Source: CAIZWU01 sp942492905 (GTDB lineage: Bacteria; Verrucomicrobiota; Verrucomicrobiia; Verrucomicrobiales; V1-33). From it: DNA of 64,000 bases. Shown piece by piece: positions 8,253 through 16,566 of this stretch. Both the position numbers and the translations under genes were made by a program. The first letter of the stretch is position 1. The number at the start of each line of letters is the position of its first letter. The stretch is from contig OW818657.1 of NCBI GenBank assembly GCA_942492905.1, positions 1,302,001 to 1,366,000 on the forward strand, given 5' to 3'. The notes under the pieces were generated by a model. It was not told where the DNA came from. It did no database searches and was given only the letters and a program-made list of their open reading frames with translations.

Positions 8253-8732
8253 ATGCCAGCTCCCGACTCCGTCTTTCTTGACCTTGATGAGACGTTGATC
8301 CACACCCGTGAGGCAGGCAGTCAGCTCGAACCCGGTCTCACCAGTCCGTTCCGTTACGGTCCCTACCTCGCGTGGCTGCGCCCCGATGCCTGGGCCATCC
8401 TCCAAATCGTCAAGGCCCTTGATGTCCCGCTCTACATTTGCACGGCGTCCGAACGGGCTTACGCGGCGGGGTTGTCAGCGGCCTTCGGCCTGGGCATCCC
8501 GGAGCGGAACATTCTGGGGCTGGAGCACCTACAAGCTGGGCTGACGGGGATTGCCCCAAGTGGCGTGCTCATCGACGATCTTGACCCGGGACACGAAGTC
8601 GCCCGGCTGAAGCGGCGGGTGCTGGGGATCGGAACCGAGCGCTACTTCCAGATTCCCGCGTTCCGGGGCTTCCCGGACCCGCGTGGTTCCCAGACCCTTC
8701 GCGCGTTGAAGGCATTCCTTGGCCGAACATAA
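8253..8732 (+). CDS. HAD-superfamily phosphatase of the NIF/FCP1 type
   Basis: About 159 residues from the ATG at 8253, chosen because the family motif FLDLDETLIHT begins six residues later; a longer frame starts at 8136 but its extra 39 residues look non-coding. DLDET is the DxDxT nucleophile motif, CTASE is motif II, and IDDLDP near 110 is the acidic motif IV. The pattern PYLAWLRPDA...LYICTASE fits the NLI-interacting-factor-like group, which includes bacterial small phosphatases of unknown substrate. It is divergent from the DUF2637 operon and stands alone inside the island. The fold is sure; the substrate is unknown. Confidence 0.78.
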   Translation: MPAPDSVFLDLDETLIHTREAGSQLEPGLTSPFRYGPYLAWLRPDAWAILQIVKALDVPLYICTASERAYAAGLSAAFGLGIPERNILGLEHLQAGLTGIAPSGVLIDDLDPGHEVARLKRRVLGIGTERYFQIPAFRGFPDPRGSQTLRALKAFLGRT

Positions 8733-8813
8733 ACGGTCGAGGCTCTGGTTGCTACCACGAAACAGCCTCCGGCACTGTTGGGGCTCAAAGTCTTTCGGGT
8801 CCGCTGCGCTCCG

Positions 8814-9290
8814 CTAACGCGGTTTCCACAGGTCACGGTCCTCCTCGTCGTCGTCCTGCATCAGCGCAAGCAGCTCCAGAATCGGAGCGCGGGATTCAGT
8901 CGGTGTAGGTTCATCAGCTTGATCGTCCGTGCCGTGGAGCGAAGCCCGGACTTCGCCCATGATGTCGCGGTAACGCCTACCGATGAAGTATTTGGCGACG
9001 AACGGCGTGTAAAGCTCTTGATACCCTTCGCAGAGTTTGGGAGACCTGTCCTGGGTGAAGAGGATGGAGTAAGCTAGGATTTTGGCATAGCACGGAGCGC
9101 AGTCCGCATGGGTGGCGCGCATGGCGTCGATCATCCGCATCCACTTTCGGAGCGCAGCGGTCGGGAGCTTGGTGAGGACCGGGTACAGTAGGTTGAAATC
9201 GTTCATTCCCCCTCGGTTTCCGGCGAAGGCGTGAAGCGAATGCTCCGACTTTTGATTGTTGATCAGGCGCTGAATGTTGTCGTCGGTCAT
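8814..9290 (-). CDS. Hypothetical protein with own sigma-70 promoter
   Basis: A 158-residue soluble protein with CAPCYAKILAYSILF in the middle and an acidic C-terminus (MQDDDEEDRDLW). I do not recognise the family. It has no signal peptide or membrane segment. It is monocistronic and has an excellent promoter (TTGACG-17-TATAGT) 54-82 bases upstream of the ATG, which argues that it is real and expressed. Neighbours are island genes of unknown role. A regulatory or nuclease-inhibitor role would be guesswork. Confidence 0.65.
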   Translation of the reverse strand: MTDDNIQRLINNQKSEHSLHAFAGNRGGMNDFNLLYPVLTKLPTAALRKWMRMIDAMRATHADCAPCYAKILAYSILFTQDRSPKLCEGYQELYTPFVAKYFIGRRYRDIMGEVRASLHGTDDQADEPTPTESRAPILELLALMQDDDEEDRDLWKPR

Positions 9291-9343
9291 AGGTTTTGGA
9301 GGTCGGCTTCTGCCAGTTTTTGAAAGCGGAAATAGTTGTGCCC

Positions 9344-9372
9344 ACTATAACATTTTATGGGATTCACGTCAA
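9344..9372 (-). promoter_or_regulatory. Sigma-70-type promoter upstream of the 158-residue protein
   Basis: TTGACG (9367-9372, minus strand) and TATAGT (9344-9349) are separated by exactly 17 bases. The leader to the ATG at 9290 would be about 45 bases. Confidence 0.65.
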
Positions 9373-9696
9373 TGTTCCGGACTTTGTCGACGTGACTCTG
9401 AGCCGGAACCACTTTACCAAATCGGCCTTTTGGCAGGCCGGCTGGCCCGATCCCTCCACCCGGGGCGGAGCGGGCTGGCGACCATAGCAACGGGAATTGA
9501 ACCAGCCTCTGGCATCGTAGGCGGTCACTTTGGCAAGGGCGGCTCCGACAAAGCCTGAAACGCGCGCCAAGGATATGGCAGCAAAGCCTGTAGGGCAGGG
9601 GCTGGAAACGCCGTCGTCTCCGCGGCCTGCCCGGGTGACCCTTGCCCAGGCAGCCGAACCCTCCAAAGTGGCTCATGTGCCCAGTGCGGCGCATAG

Positions 9697-9990
9697 AAAA
9701 AGCAAGCCCGCACCTTGGAGAGCGGCCAAACCGCCCGGGGTAGCATCGACCTCATTTTGGAGACGAAAGCCGGTCGGGTGGTGATCGACCACAAGACCTT
9801 TCGTGGCTCAAAGGCCGAAGGGCTGCGCGTGCGGCCTCACATTACGGACAACTCGCGCTATACCGCGCCGCGTGTCGGGCTGCCGGCTACGGCGCCGTAG
9901 CCCTCTGGGTCCACTTTGTAACCGGAGGCGGCTTGGTGGAGGTCATCCTCCCGTCCTGGCAGTCTGGGCATGGTTGGGGTTTAATCCGGC
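9697..9990 (+). pseudogene. Frameshifted remnant of a RecB/AddA-type PD-(D/E)XK nuclease domain
   Basis: One plus frame (from about 9697) reads GSIDLILETKAGRVVIDHKTF, the D...DHK core of the RecB-family nuclease domain (Asp, then Asp-x-Lys). In another frame from 9840 the reading continues as HYGQLALYRAACRAAG followed by VALWVHFVTGGGLVEVIL, the usual Tyr-x-x-Gln-Leu motif and C-terminal end of the same domain. So a frameshift lies between about 9806 and 9840. There is a stop (TAG) at 9694 just upstream and no helicase part is left. It is the dead C-terminal end of a UvrD/AddA-like helicase-nuclease. The motifs are seen; the exact parent is inference. Confidence 0.7.
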
Positions 9991-10322
9991 ACCCATTCTG
10001 TCGAGTCCTCGACGGGCTCCTTCAGGAAATCTTCCATGGGCTCTCCGACCACGAGAAACAAATCCGTGAGAAACTGTTGCCGCTTTTCCTCCGTGGTTGG
10101 CTCGTAGGAATTCATGAGCCGCAAGACCGCTGCCCGCTGAGCAGCGAATTCGTCTTCCCTCGACAGGCGACGTATGAATTCCTCCTCGCCCAACCGTTCA
10201 ACGTCCGCGACCATTTGGCGGTCCCAGACCTCGCCATTGTAATAGCCGTTCAGCCAATTGGCGAGAGGACCAATCTCCTCGTCTGGAAGTTGCAGGATCT
10301 GTGCTTTGATTTGGGATGCCAT
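9981..10322 (-). CDS. Small antitoxin-like hypothetical protein
   Basis: A 113-residue acidic protein. Its start, QILQLPDEEIGPLANWLNG followed by WDRQMVADVERLGEEEF, follows the general pattern of small helical addiction-module components (short helix with LPxEE, then WDxQIxxDxxxG). No matching toxin gene is next to it. It overlaps the last codons of the nuclease remnant on the opposite strand. The gene is plausible by length and composition; the antitoxin link is weak and rests on pattern only. Confidence 0.45.
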   Translation of the reverse strand: MASQIKAQILQLPDEEIGPLANWLNGYYNGEVWDRQMVADVERLGEEEFIRRLSREDEFAAQRAAVLRLMNSYEPTTEEKRQQFLTDLFLVVGEPMEDFLKEPVEDSTEWVPD

Positions 10323-10576
10323 GGATTTTCTGGACGGTGTTGTTGAAGTTGGAAGCAGTCAGGGACGTTGTTTGGAAAATGGTATCAAATCGTCGAGGTT
10401 CGCGCAATGATCTCACGATCGGGGCGAAGGAGGCTTGTCCCATCCGAAGATGATCAATTGCTCTGTTCTCCGAACGATAGCGTCCGAGAAGATGACTGCG
10501 AGTGATGAAGGGCTTACTTTCGTGCTCGGGCTCGCACCGGGGTGCAACCTTGGATTTGAGAAGAGCAACCTTCTGG

Positions 10577-11221
10577 CTATGGTCCGGAGGTTTTGCCCCA
10601 GTCGGACTCGTCCCGATACATTTCCAGCATGGTGGCTACAGCTTCCTCGTAACCATCGGCTCCGCCAAAATCCCTGTATTGCTGAACGCCCCACTGGGGC
10701 GAGCACGAGAACTTGTCTTCGAGCCCAAGCTTAAAGGTGCAGACGTAACGGTCCCGGTTCATCGCGCCAAAGCTGTTTTGAGCATGGACCACGGTGACCA
10801 CTTGGTACCACGGATCTTCGGCCTTGAGGATTTTCACCGGCTCAAACCTGGCCGTGTCCGGAGACTTGAGTCTTGCAAGAACCATGGTTTCCGCCACCCC
10901 TTGGATCCGACTTTCGTTCGATGCCTCGGCGAGGGCTTCATTCTTGGCCACAGGCTGAGGCATAGGCTGAGGCATAGGCTGAGGCATAGGCTGAGGCATA
11001 GGCTGAGGCATAGGCTGGGCCACAAGCTGAGGCATAGACTGGACCACAGGCTGAGACACAGGCTCGGTTTTATCAGCGGACCGTGGTTTCACCTCAGCTT
11101 CGGCCTTTCCGCTGATCCCTTTGCGCTTGGACTCAAAAAAGGAGGGAATGCTGAATCCGATTACGGCGATAACCACCATTGCGGTAGCGGCGTGAATGTT
11201 GGGGTTTTTGAGGAAATTCAT
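10577..11221 (-). CDS. Membrane-anchored protein with PMPQ tandem repeats (paralogue 1)
   Basis: About 214 residues from the ATG at 11221, chosen because its N-terminus MNFLKNPNIHAATAMVVIAV aligns with that of the next gene; the frame extends to 11353. It has an N-terminal membrane segment, then a low-complexity linker with repeated MPQP units, then a C-terminal domain shared with the downstream paralogue: VAETMVLARLKSPDTARFE, EDPWYQVVTVVHAQNSFGA, RYVCTFKL, QWGVQ, and an end SDWGK. The domain resembles small exported proteins with a conserved NSFGA...Y.CTF core, whose function is not known to me. Both copies lie in tandem on the minus strand, probably products of gene duplication. Confidence 0.7.
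   Translation of the reverse strand: MNFLKNPNIHAATAMVVIAVIGFSIPSFFESKRKGISGKAEAEVKPRSADKTEPVSQPVVQSMPQLVAQPMPQPMPQPMPQPMPQPMPQPVAKNEALAEASNESRIQGVAETMVLARLKSPDTARFEPVKILKAEDPWYQVVTVVHAQNSFGAMNRDRYVCTFKLGLEDKFSCSPQWGVQQYRDFGGADGYEEAVATMLEMYRDESDWGKTSGP
10952..11065 (+). repeat. 12-base tandem repeat array inside the PMPQ protein gene
   Basis: Five perfect head-to-tail copies of AGGCTGAGGCAT occupy 10952-11011. They are followed by four degenerate copies up to about 11060 (AGGCTGGGCCAC, AAGCTGAGGCAT, AGACTGGACCAC, AGGCTGAGACAC). On the coding minus strand each unit gives MPQP or VxQP, so a change of copy number keeps the reading frame and only lengthens or shortens the linker. Confidence 0.9.
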
Positions 11222-11517
11222 TGGGAAATGCCACTGAAGTGTTATTGTGATTGCGCCAGAAGCGAGGATGCCTGGCGCGTCACAAATGTGACATGCCTCA
11301 GTTGTCCTGTCAAGAAACCCACGACGGTTTGGAACGTGGCAGTCCTTATGCATCCTCAGGACCTCAGGCGCCGGTCACGGATTGGAGCCGGTCTTCAATT
11401 TGTGAAACGTTCCCCAGCGTTGCCGTCCTGTTTTTGCATCCACTATGGGGACAAATGAATTCGGAGACGAGAACCGGCTGGTGGCTCACTTCCTCCGTGG
11501 AATCCCCGCCGGCTCCT

Positions 11518-12006
11518 TCAGGTTTTCGGAGGTTTACCCCAGCCGGACTCCTCGCGGTAGAATTGCAACGCGGAGTTGAGGACCTCCGCCGGGGCTCCCG
11601 GAATTTCACGATGTTCCTGAACACCCCACTGCCGATTCGATGTGAATTTCCTGTCTGGCTCGAGCTTGAACGTGCACACGTAGCTCTCCCGGACCAGTGC
11701 TCCAAAGCTGTTCTGGGCATCCACCACGGTCAGTAGTTGATACCAAGGATGTTCCTTCTTTAGAACTTTGAAGGACTCGAATCTGGCGGTGGCCGGCGCC
11801 TTGAGCATCTGAAGCACCATGGTTTCGGCCACGTTCTGAGCCCGTTCGCCATTGGACGGTTCGGAAAGGGTCAAAGTCCCAGGCACATCACCGCCCTTTT
11901 CTTTACCCGATCCGCAGCCGGAGAATGAGGCTATCTTGAATCCGATGATTGCGATAACAATCCACCCAGCAACGGCATTGGCAGTGGGGTTCTGTGCGAA
12001 ACTCAT
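11518..12006 (-). CDS. Membrane-anchored protein (paralogue 2, without repeat linker)
   Basis: About 162 residues from the ATG at 12006 (frame extends to 12027). The N-terminus MSFAQNPTANAVAGWIVIAI matches that of the neighbouring paralogue and forms one membrane segment, followed by FSGCGSGKE and a short linker. The C-terminal about 110 residues share NVAETMVL, ATARFE, HPWYQLLTVVDAQNSFGAL, YVCTFKL, QWGVQ and SGWGK with paralogue 1. The family is not known to me; the charged, probably extracytoplasmic domain suggests a surface or periplasmic role. The intergenic region of about 300 bases contains no further gene. Confidence 0.7.
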   Translation of the reverse strand: MSFAQNPTANAVAGWIVIAIIGFKIASFSGCGSGKEKGGDVPGTLTLSEPSNGERAQNVAETMVLQMLKAPATARFESFKVLKKEHPWYQLLTVVDAQNSFGALVRESYVCTFKLEPDRKFTSNRQWGVQEHREIPGAPAEVLNSALQFYREESGWGKPPKT

Positions 12007-12125
12007 GTGGCTGGGGATGGTAGGCAAGAGTGAGGCAGGGGGCCAAGGCTGGAACTTGATTCCACTCTCCGGTCTGTCACAAATGTGACGTATTCAAGTT
12101 ACCCAGTCAAGAGAAGCTTGCAGGG

Positions 12126-12392
12126 TTGAAATTCGATGATGCCCATGTCTTTTCCCACAACTTCGCCCAGGTTCTGAAGGTGAAGCGGATGGCTTTGGGG
12201 ATTTCGCACTCCTCACTGGCGGCGCTGTCGGGCGTCAGCCGGTCCGCAATTTCCATGATCGAAAGCGGTCAGCGCAGTCCATCCCTGATCACCTGCCACC
12301 TCCTCTGTGCGGCGCTAGGGGCCAGTGTGGCCGAAGTGGGCGAGGAGGCGGCACGGGGGTTGAAGGGAAAGCCTTCAACCAGGCGACGGTGA
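12126..12392 (+). CDS. XRE-family transcriptional regulator (TTG start)
   Basis: An 88-residue protein that is almost only a Cro/CI helix-turn-helix: NFAQVLKVKRMALGISHSSLAALSGVSRSAISMIESGQRSPS at about 11-52 holds the five helices, with ALSGVSRSAISMIESG as recognition part. The start must be TTG at 12126, because the next in-frame ATG would cut into helix 1. A short basic tail ends the protein. It precedes the Hachiman genes on the same strand by about 430 bases, a frequent position for regulators of defence islands; a direct regulatory link is inference. Confidence 0.82.
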   Translation: MKFDDAHVFSHNFAQVLKVKRMALGISHSSLAALSGVSRSAISMIESGQRSPSLITCHLLCAALGASVAEVGEEAARGLKGKPSTRRR

Positions 12393-12763
12393 TTCGAGGG
12401 ATGGAGCCTTTGCGGTATCGGCGGCGGTTTTTGTGTCAGCTGCACAGCTTGCTGAACTGGAGCTCCATCCATCTGGGACTGGCCTCCGTTCCGTATTCGC
12501 GCTCCAGCTACACCAACACCCCCGCTCCGGCGCTGAGATTAGCAGCCCGGGACTGGAGGATCAGTCCGTTTCTTTTGATTAGAGGGCTTACCGGCAGCGC
12601 CACCGTGTAAAGCATCTTTCAGCGTCTCAGATCCCACAAACGCATCGCTCTGGGATCTGACAGGATCTCATTCTCCCTTCGCCGGCTTCATTATTCTGGC
12701 GGGAATTCTCGATGGCCTCCACCGCCTTTGATTTGTAACGAAACCGCTTAGTCGGAAGATGCA
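12393..12763 (+). other. Gap between regulator and Hachiman promoter, with a 10-bp inverted repeat
   Basis: An open frame 12389-12610 (GTG start, overlapping the regulator stop) encodes 73 residues with no family pattern; I do not call it a gene. An inverted repeat TCAGATCCCA/TGGGATCTGA lies at 12627-12636 and 12651-12660 with a 14-base loop and no T-run, so it could be a weak terminator or a protein-binding site. Confidence 0.45.
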
Positions 12764-12795
12764 TTGACAGAATTATGCGAATCGTTAATTTAACG
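12764..12795 (+). promoter_or_regulatory. Candidate hamAB promoter with palindromic operator over the -10 box
   Basis: TTGACA (12764-12769) is followed after 16 bases by TAATTT (12786-12791). The -10 box lies inside a perfect 13-base palindrome CGTTAATTTAACG (12783-12795), a layout typical of repressor operators. The hamA ATG is 23 bases further on. The upstream XRE protein is the obvious candidate binder (inference). Confidence 0.5.
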
Positions 12796-12818
12796 GTCGC
12801 TCTGACAGCAGCTTTTTT

Positions 12819-13814
12819 ATGTCGAAAGAAAATGAGTCTCATTCTGATGTGATCGAGCCGAAATCAAAGGTTCCGATTTCGGCAGCTGAGTTCGCGAATT
12901 TAATCCGTTCGGGGAACGAGGATCATGATGCCTACTTGGAAGAGGTCTCGACGACGGTGGAAATCGAAGGGACTTCGACGAAGGTGAGTTTTTATCGAAT
13001 CGCTCACGATGCGACACGCAACGCGCCTGACGTAAAGAAACTTGCGGGGAAGCTGGTGGGATTATTGGTGGATTTCGCTTGTACGCGGGAGGAGCAAGCG
13101 AGGGCCGCCGCTCTCTACGAGAAGACCCAATCTGCCGAAGGTTTCTCCCAGCTCCATGAGAAAGCCAAACGGCTTTTCGTGCAGTCCAGCTCCACCGGTG
13201 AACCGGGAGAAGTGCTGCTGTACATGATCGCGGAGCGTCTGCTGGGCTATCCTCAGATTCTTTGCAAGTTCCCGCTCAAGACCAGTGGAAATGTCCATGC
13301 TCACGGCGCCGACGGCGTACATGCGTCGATCGATCCCATAAGCGGGCACCTGAGGCTTCACTGGGGGGAAGCCAAGTTCAATTCCTCGTTCTCGACGGCT
13401 GTCACGGACTGCCTTGAAACGATTGCCGATCTCATCCTCGAGCGACCGGGTGCCAAGAAAAAGAAAGCCCGGGACATCGAACTGCTGTGCGACAACATCA
13501 GTCTGAATGATCCAAAGCTCGAAGAGGCAATTTGTTCATATCTCGATCCTGATAAGGCGCTGTCGAAGCGAACAAAGTTTTGCGGCATCGGCGTTGTGGG
13601 ATTCAATCACGACTCCTACGCCGAGCTGACCGCTGCCTTCGATGAAAAGAGCGCCGAGCGAATGCTCGTGATGAGCACGAGTTGGGGCAAGACCGTCAAG
13701 ACGGCGATGGCGAAGACCGAGCTTGGCAGCGTTGAGGTCATCATCTTCTGCATTCCGTGTGAATCGGTGGATAATTTCCGCGCCGGCTTTCTCGAAAAGA
13801 TGGGAGTCAAGTAA
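12819..13814 (+). CDS. hamA: Hachiman anti-phage system protein HamA (DUF1837 nuclease-like)
   Basis: A 331-residue protein. The central part VHAHGADGVHASIDPISGHL...LHWGEAKF carries the DUF1837 signature and forms a PD-(D/E)XK-like site with Asp165, Glu184 and Lys186. HamA is the effector of Hachiman; in described systems it is held inactive by the helicase HamB and degrades DNA when the helicase senses phage-induced DNA damage. The stop overlaps the hamB start (TAATG), as expected for a tightly coupled pair. The ATG has no Shine-Dalgarno sequence but follows a T-rich stretch. The pairing with a HamB-like helicase makes the call firm. Confidence 0.9.
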   Translation: MSKENESHSDVIEPKSKVPISAAEFANLIRSGNEDHDAYLEEVSTTVEIEGTSTKVSFYRIAHDATRNAPDVKKLAGKLVGLLVDFACTREEQARAAALYEKTQSAEGFSQLHEKAKRLFVQSSSTGEPGEVLLYMIAERLLGYPQILCKFPLKTSGNVHAHGADGVHASIDPISGHLRLHWGEAKFNSSFSTAVTDCLETIADLILERPGAKKKKARDIELLCDNISLNDPKLEEAICSYLDPDKALSKRTKFCGIGVVGFNHDSYAELTAAFDEKSAERMLVMSTSWGKTVKTAMAKTELGSVEVIIFCIPCESVDNFRAGFLEKMGVK

Positions 13815-16423
13815 TGGCCACACAACGCATTCGGCAATACCTTCTGAATCACCCCGGCTTCCAGGCGAAGCTGGATGAACTGATCCATGATGGAATTCTC
13901 AATGAATTCCCCTCCATCAAGCCACACGCGGCTCGGATCGAAATCGATTGGAACTACCTGCTGCTCGCCGCAAGCGCATTTGCCCGCAGCGATGAAGGGA
14001 AGCATCAAAGTGTGGCTCTCCGGATCGCAGATACCTGTCTCAAATCGGAGGAGGCCGGCCCGTCCGCCAAGAACGCCGCCGCTGTCATTCTTGATACGAT
14101 GGCCAACAAGCGCACCCAGAACCTTGCTGTGTCGCGAGGGCATATTTCGGGGGAGTGGGACCGCCATCTTCCGTTGCCGCTGGCAGCCGATGCGCTAAGA
14201 AGGGCGCTTCAAGATTCAATCCAGACCTTCGATGGAGAACGGCTTTCTGTGAACAGGTTCCAGAAAGATTTCTGGGAAGCCCTGAACACTGCGACGCAGA
14301 TCAGCGCATCGGCGCCAACGTCCGCCGGGAAATCATTCATACTGAGGGAATGGGTCGCGAACAAGTTCCGCGAGAGGCCGATGGCCCGTATTGCGGTCAT
14401 CGTCCCCACTCGGGCGCTTATCCAGGAATTCGCCGATGAATTCGGAGCGGATCAACTAAGCGGCAAACTCAGGGCTGTGACTATCCACACCATTCCCCTC
14501 GATGATTCGATCAATGAGGAAGGGGGGCATCTCTGTGTGTTCACCCAGGAGAGGTTGCACATCCTGTTGACGCGATCCGCCGAACTGAGCTTCGACCTCA
14601 TCATCGTCGACGAAGCACAGAAGATCGGAGACAGCTACCGGGGAGTGCTTCTGGAGGAAGTGATCGGAGAATGTTCCGTGAGGAGGAGTGACGTCCAGAT
14701 CGTGTATGCGTCGCCATTCGTGGAGAATCCGGAGTATCTCCTGAGAACCGATTCCGAGTCGCGAGGGGCCGTGGTGGGTCGGGAAGTTACAACCGTGACG
14801 CAAAACCTCCTGTTCCTTAATCAAAAAAGGGGGGATTCCACTACTTGGAACGTATCGTTCGAGAATGAGGGGCGGTCACTGGACATCGGAGAGATCAAAC
14901 TTCCGTTCAGGCCGACTCCCAAGAGTAAACGCCTGACCCTCGTGGCGCTGGCGATGGGAATGGGCGGTAGTGGCAATCTGGTGTACGCGAATGGCGCGGC
15001 TGACGCCGAGAAATACGCCGGCCAAGTCTATGAGGGTTTGGTCGCGATGAACGAGGAAGAGGAGCCCCTGCATCCCAAAATCAAGGAGTTGATCAAACTC
15101 ATCAGGAGAACCATCCACGAAAAATACTTGCTGGCGACGACCCTCCGGCGCGGAGTGGCTTTTCATTACGGCAACATGCCACTTCTGATCCGCTCCGAAA
15201 TTGAATCGCTCTTCAAACAGAACGTGATCAAGTTCCTCGTGTGCACCGGGACATTGATCGAAGGGGTGAACCTTCCGTGTCGCGCGATCTTCATGAGGGC
15301 GCCCACGAAGGGCAAGGGGCAGCCGATGAAGGCCTCCGATTTTTGGAATCTGGCGGGGAGGGCCGGCAGGTGGGGGCAGGAATTCCAAGGTTCGATCATT
15401 TGCGTCGATACCGAAAAGCCGGCGGTGTGGAATGAGAAGCCGCCGAAGTTCCGGACGAAGAGCCAGATCAAATCATCGATCGACACTTCGCTCCGATCCC
15501 CGGATTTGCTCCTCGACTACATTCGCAACGGCTATCCGGCCGAAAGCCAGAACTCATATCCGGAATTCGATTACGTCATCAGCTTCCTTTTCCACATTCT
15601 GGTGCGCGAGGGCGATCTCGAGGAATTCCTTCCGGAGCATGGAGGGGAGGATCACAGGAAGATTGCCGCGATCCTGGCAGCCGAGCTTGCCGAGTTTCCG
15701 ATGGAAAACCATCTGATGTTCAAGCATCCCGGGATCCTGCCATCCGCAATGAAGAGCTTGCTTGAGAAGTTCGAATCGATGTCGGTGGAAGAACTTGTGA
15801 ATGTTTCCCCGGTGCAGCCTGAGGAGGACGACGCGGACAAGCGCTACGAATCCATCTTCGCCTTCATCAACGTGGAACTGAGATCGGGCTGGGCGCACGA
15901 TCGCGAGAGGCAATGGCGGCTCAAGCAGCTTGCGAAACTGTCAGTTGGCTGGATGCGGGGAATGCCCCTTGCCTATCTCATCAAGCGGCAGCTGAAGCTG
16001 GAGGAATGGAAGAAGAGCCAAGGATACAGTTCGAAGAATACCGCGGCAACCATCATCTCCGTGATGAAGGATGTGGAAGAGTTCGCCCGATTCAAAATCC
16101 CCAAATACCTGAGGGCGTTCCTCGACGTGCTTTACTTTCATGCCGAGCACCGGGGGATTACTGACAAACTGATCAAACTCCCTGATCTGGAGCTTTGGCT
16201 CGAACTTGGTGTTTCCACCCGAACCCAGATGGCTTTCATGGAACTCGGCCTCTCGCGAACGTCCGCAATCGAGCTGATGGAGGCCGTGATCGACACCGAG
16301 TTGGGCAAGGAAGACGCCCTCGGCTGGCTCAGGACAAGCGACTACATGGCTCTCGACCTGCCCGGACCGGTGCAGACCGAAATTGAGCGAACCCTGGCTC
16401 GCTTCAACCGGCAACCGGGTTGA
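13814..16423 (+). CDS. hamB: Hachiman anti-phage system helicase HamB
   Basis: An 869-residue SF2 (Ski2-like) helicase. Motif I is SAPTSAGKSF at about 165-175, motif Ia VIVPTRALIQEF at about 195, motif II IIVDEAQKI at about 263 (DEAQ rather than DEAH), motif V CTGTLIEGVNLPCR at about 476 and motif VI NLAGRAGRWG at about 513. The C-terminal 350 residues are helical and unlike standard helicases, as in other HamB proteins. It is translationally coupled to hamA. HamB is thought to guard HamA and release it upon phage infection. Both genes look intact, so the system may be active. Confidence 0.92.
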   Translation: MATQRIRQYLLNHPGFQAKLDELIHDGILNEFPSIKPHAARIEIDWNYLLLAASAFARSDEGKHQSVALRIADTCLKSEEAGPSAKNAAAVILDTMANKRTQNLAVSRGHISGEWDRHLPLPLAADALRRALQDSIQTFDGERLSVNRFQKDFWEALNTATQISASAPTSAGKSFILREWVANKFRERPMARIAVIVPTRALIQEFADEFGADQLSGKLRAVTIHTIPLDDSINEEGGHLCVFTQERLHILLTRSAELSFDLIIVDEAQKIGDSYRGVLLEEVIGECSVRRSDVQIVYASPFVENPEYLLRTDSESRGAVVGREVTTVTQNLLFLNQKRGDSTTWNVSFENEGRSLDIGEIKLPFRPTPKSKRLTLVALAMGMGGSGNLVYANGAADAEKYAGQVYEGLVAMNEEEEPLHPKIKELIKLIRRTIHEKYLLATTLRRGVAFHYGNMPLLIRSEIESLFKQNVIKFLVCTGTLIEGVNLPCRAIFMRAPTKGKGQPMKASDFWNLAGRAGRWGQEFQGSIICVDTEKPAVWNEKPPKFRTKSQIKSSIDTSLRSPDLLLDYIRNGYPAESQNSYPEFDYVISFLFHILVREGDLEEFLPEHGGEDHRKIAAILAAELAEFPMENHLMFKHPGILPSAMKSLLEKFESMSVEELVNVSPVQPEEDDADKRYESIFAFINVELRSGWAHDRERQWRLKQLAKLSVGWMRGMPLAYLIKRQLKLEEWKKSQGYSSKNTAATIISVMKDVEEFARFKIPKYLRAFLDVLYFHAEHRGITDKLIKLPDLELWLELGVSTRTQMAFMELGLSRTSAIELMEAVIDTELGKEDALGWLRTSDYMALDLPGPVQTEIERTLARFNRQPG

Positions 16424-16566
16424 GCCGCCGGCGGCTCGAAACTTGAACCGCTTCCGGGACTTGCTATTTTGCGGATAATTCCTTCCAACGCATCTCGGAA
16501 GTAAGCGGTTGATCCTTGCGCGTCTGAAAAGTCGTGCCGCGGATTTCAGGTGTGTCAGGGTGAGGG

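Noticed and set aside
9287..9694. 135-codon minus-strand frame
   Set aside because: It covers the promoter of the 158-residue gene and has no recognisable motif.
10952..11065. Short direct repeats considered as a CRISPR array
   Set aside because: Units are contiguous 12-mers without spacers and lie in a coding frame.
12389..12610. 73-codon frame overlapping the XRE regulator stop
   Set aside because: GTG start, no ribosome site, no family pattern; more likely chance.
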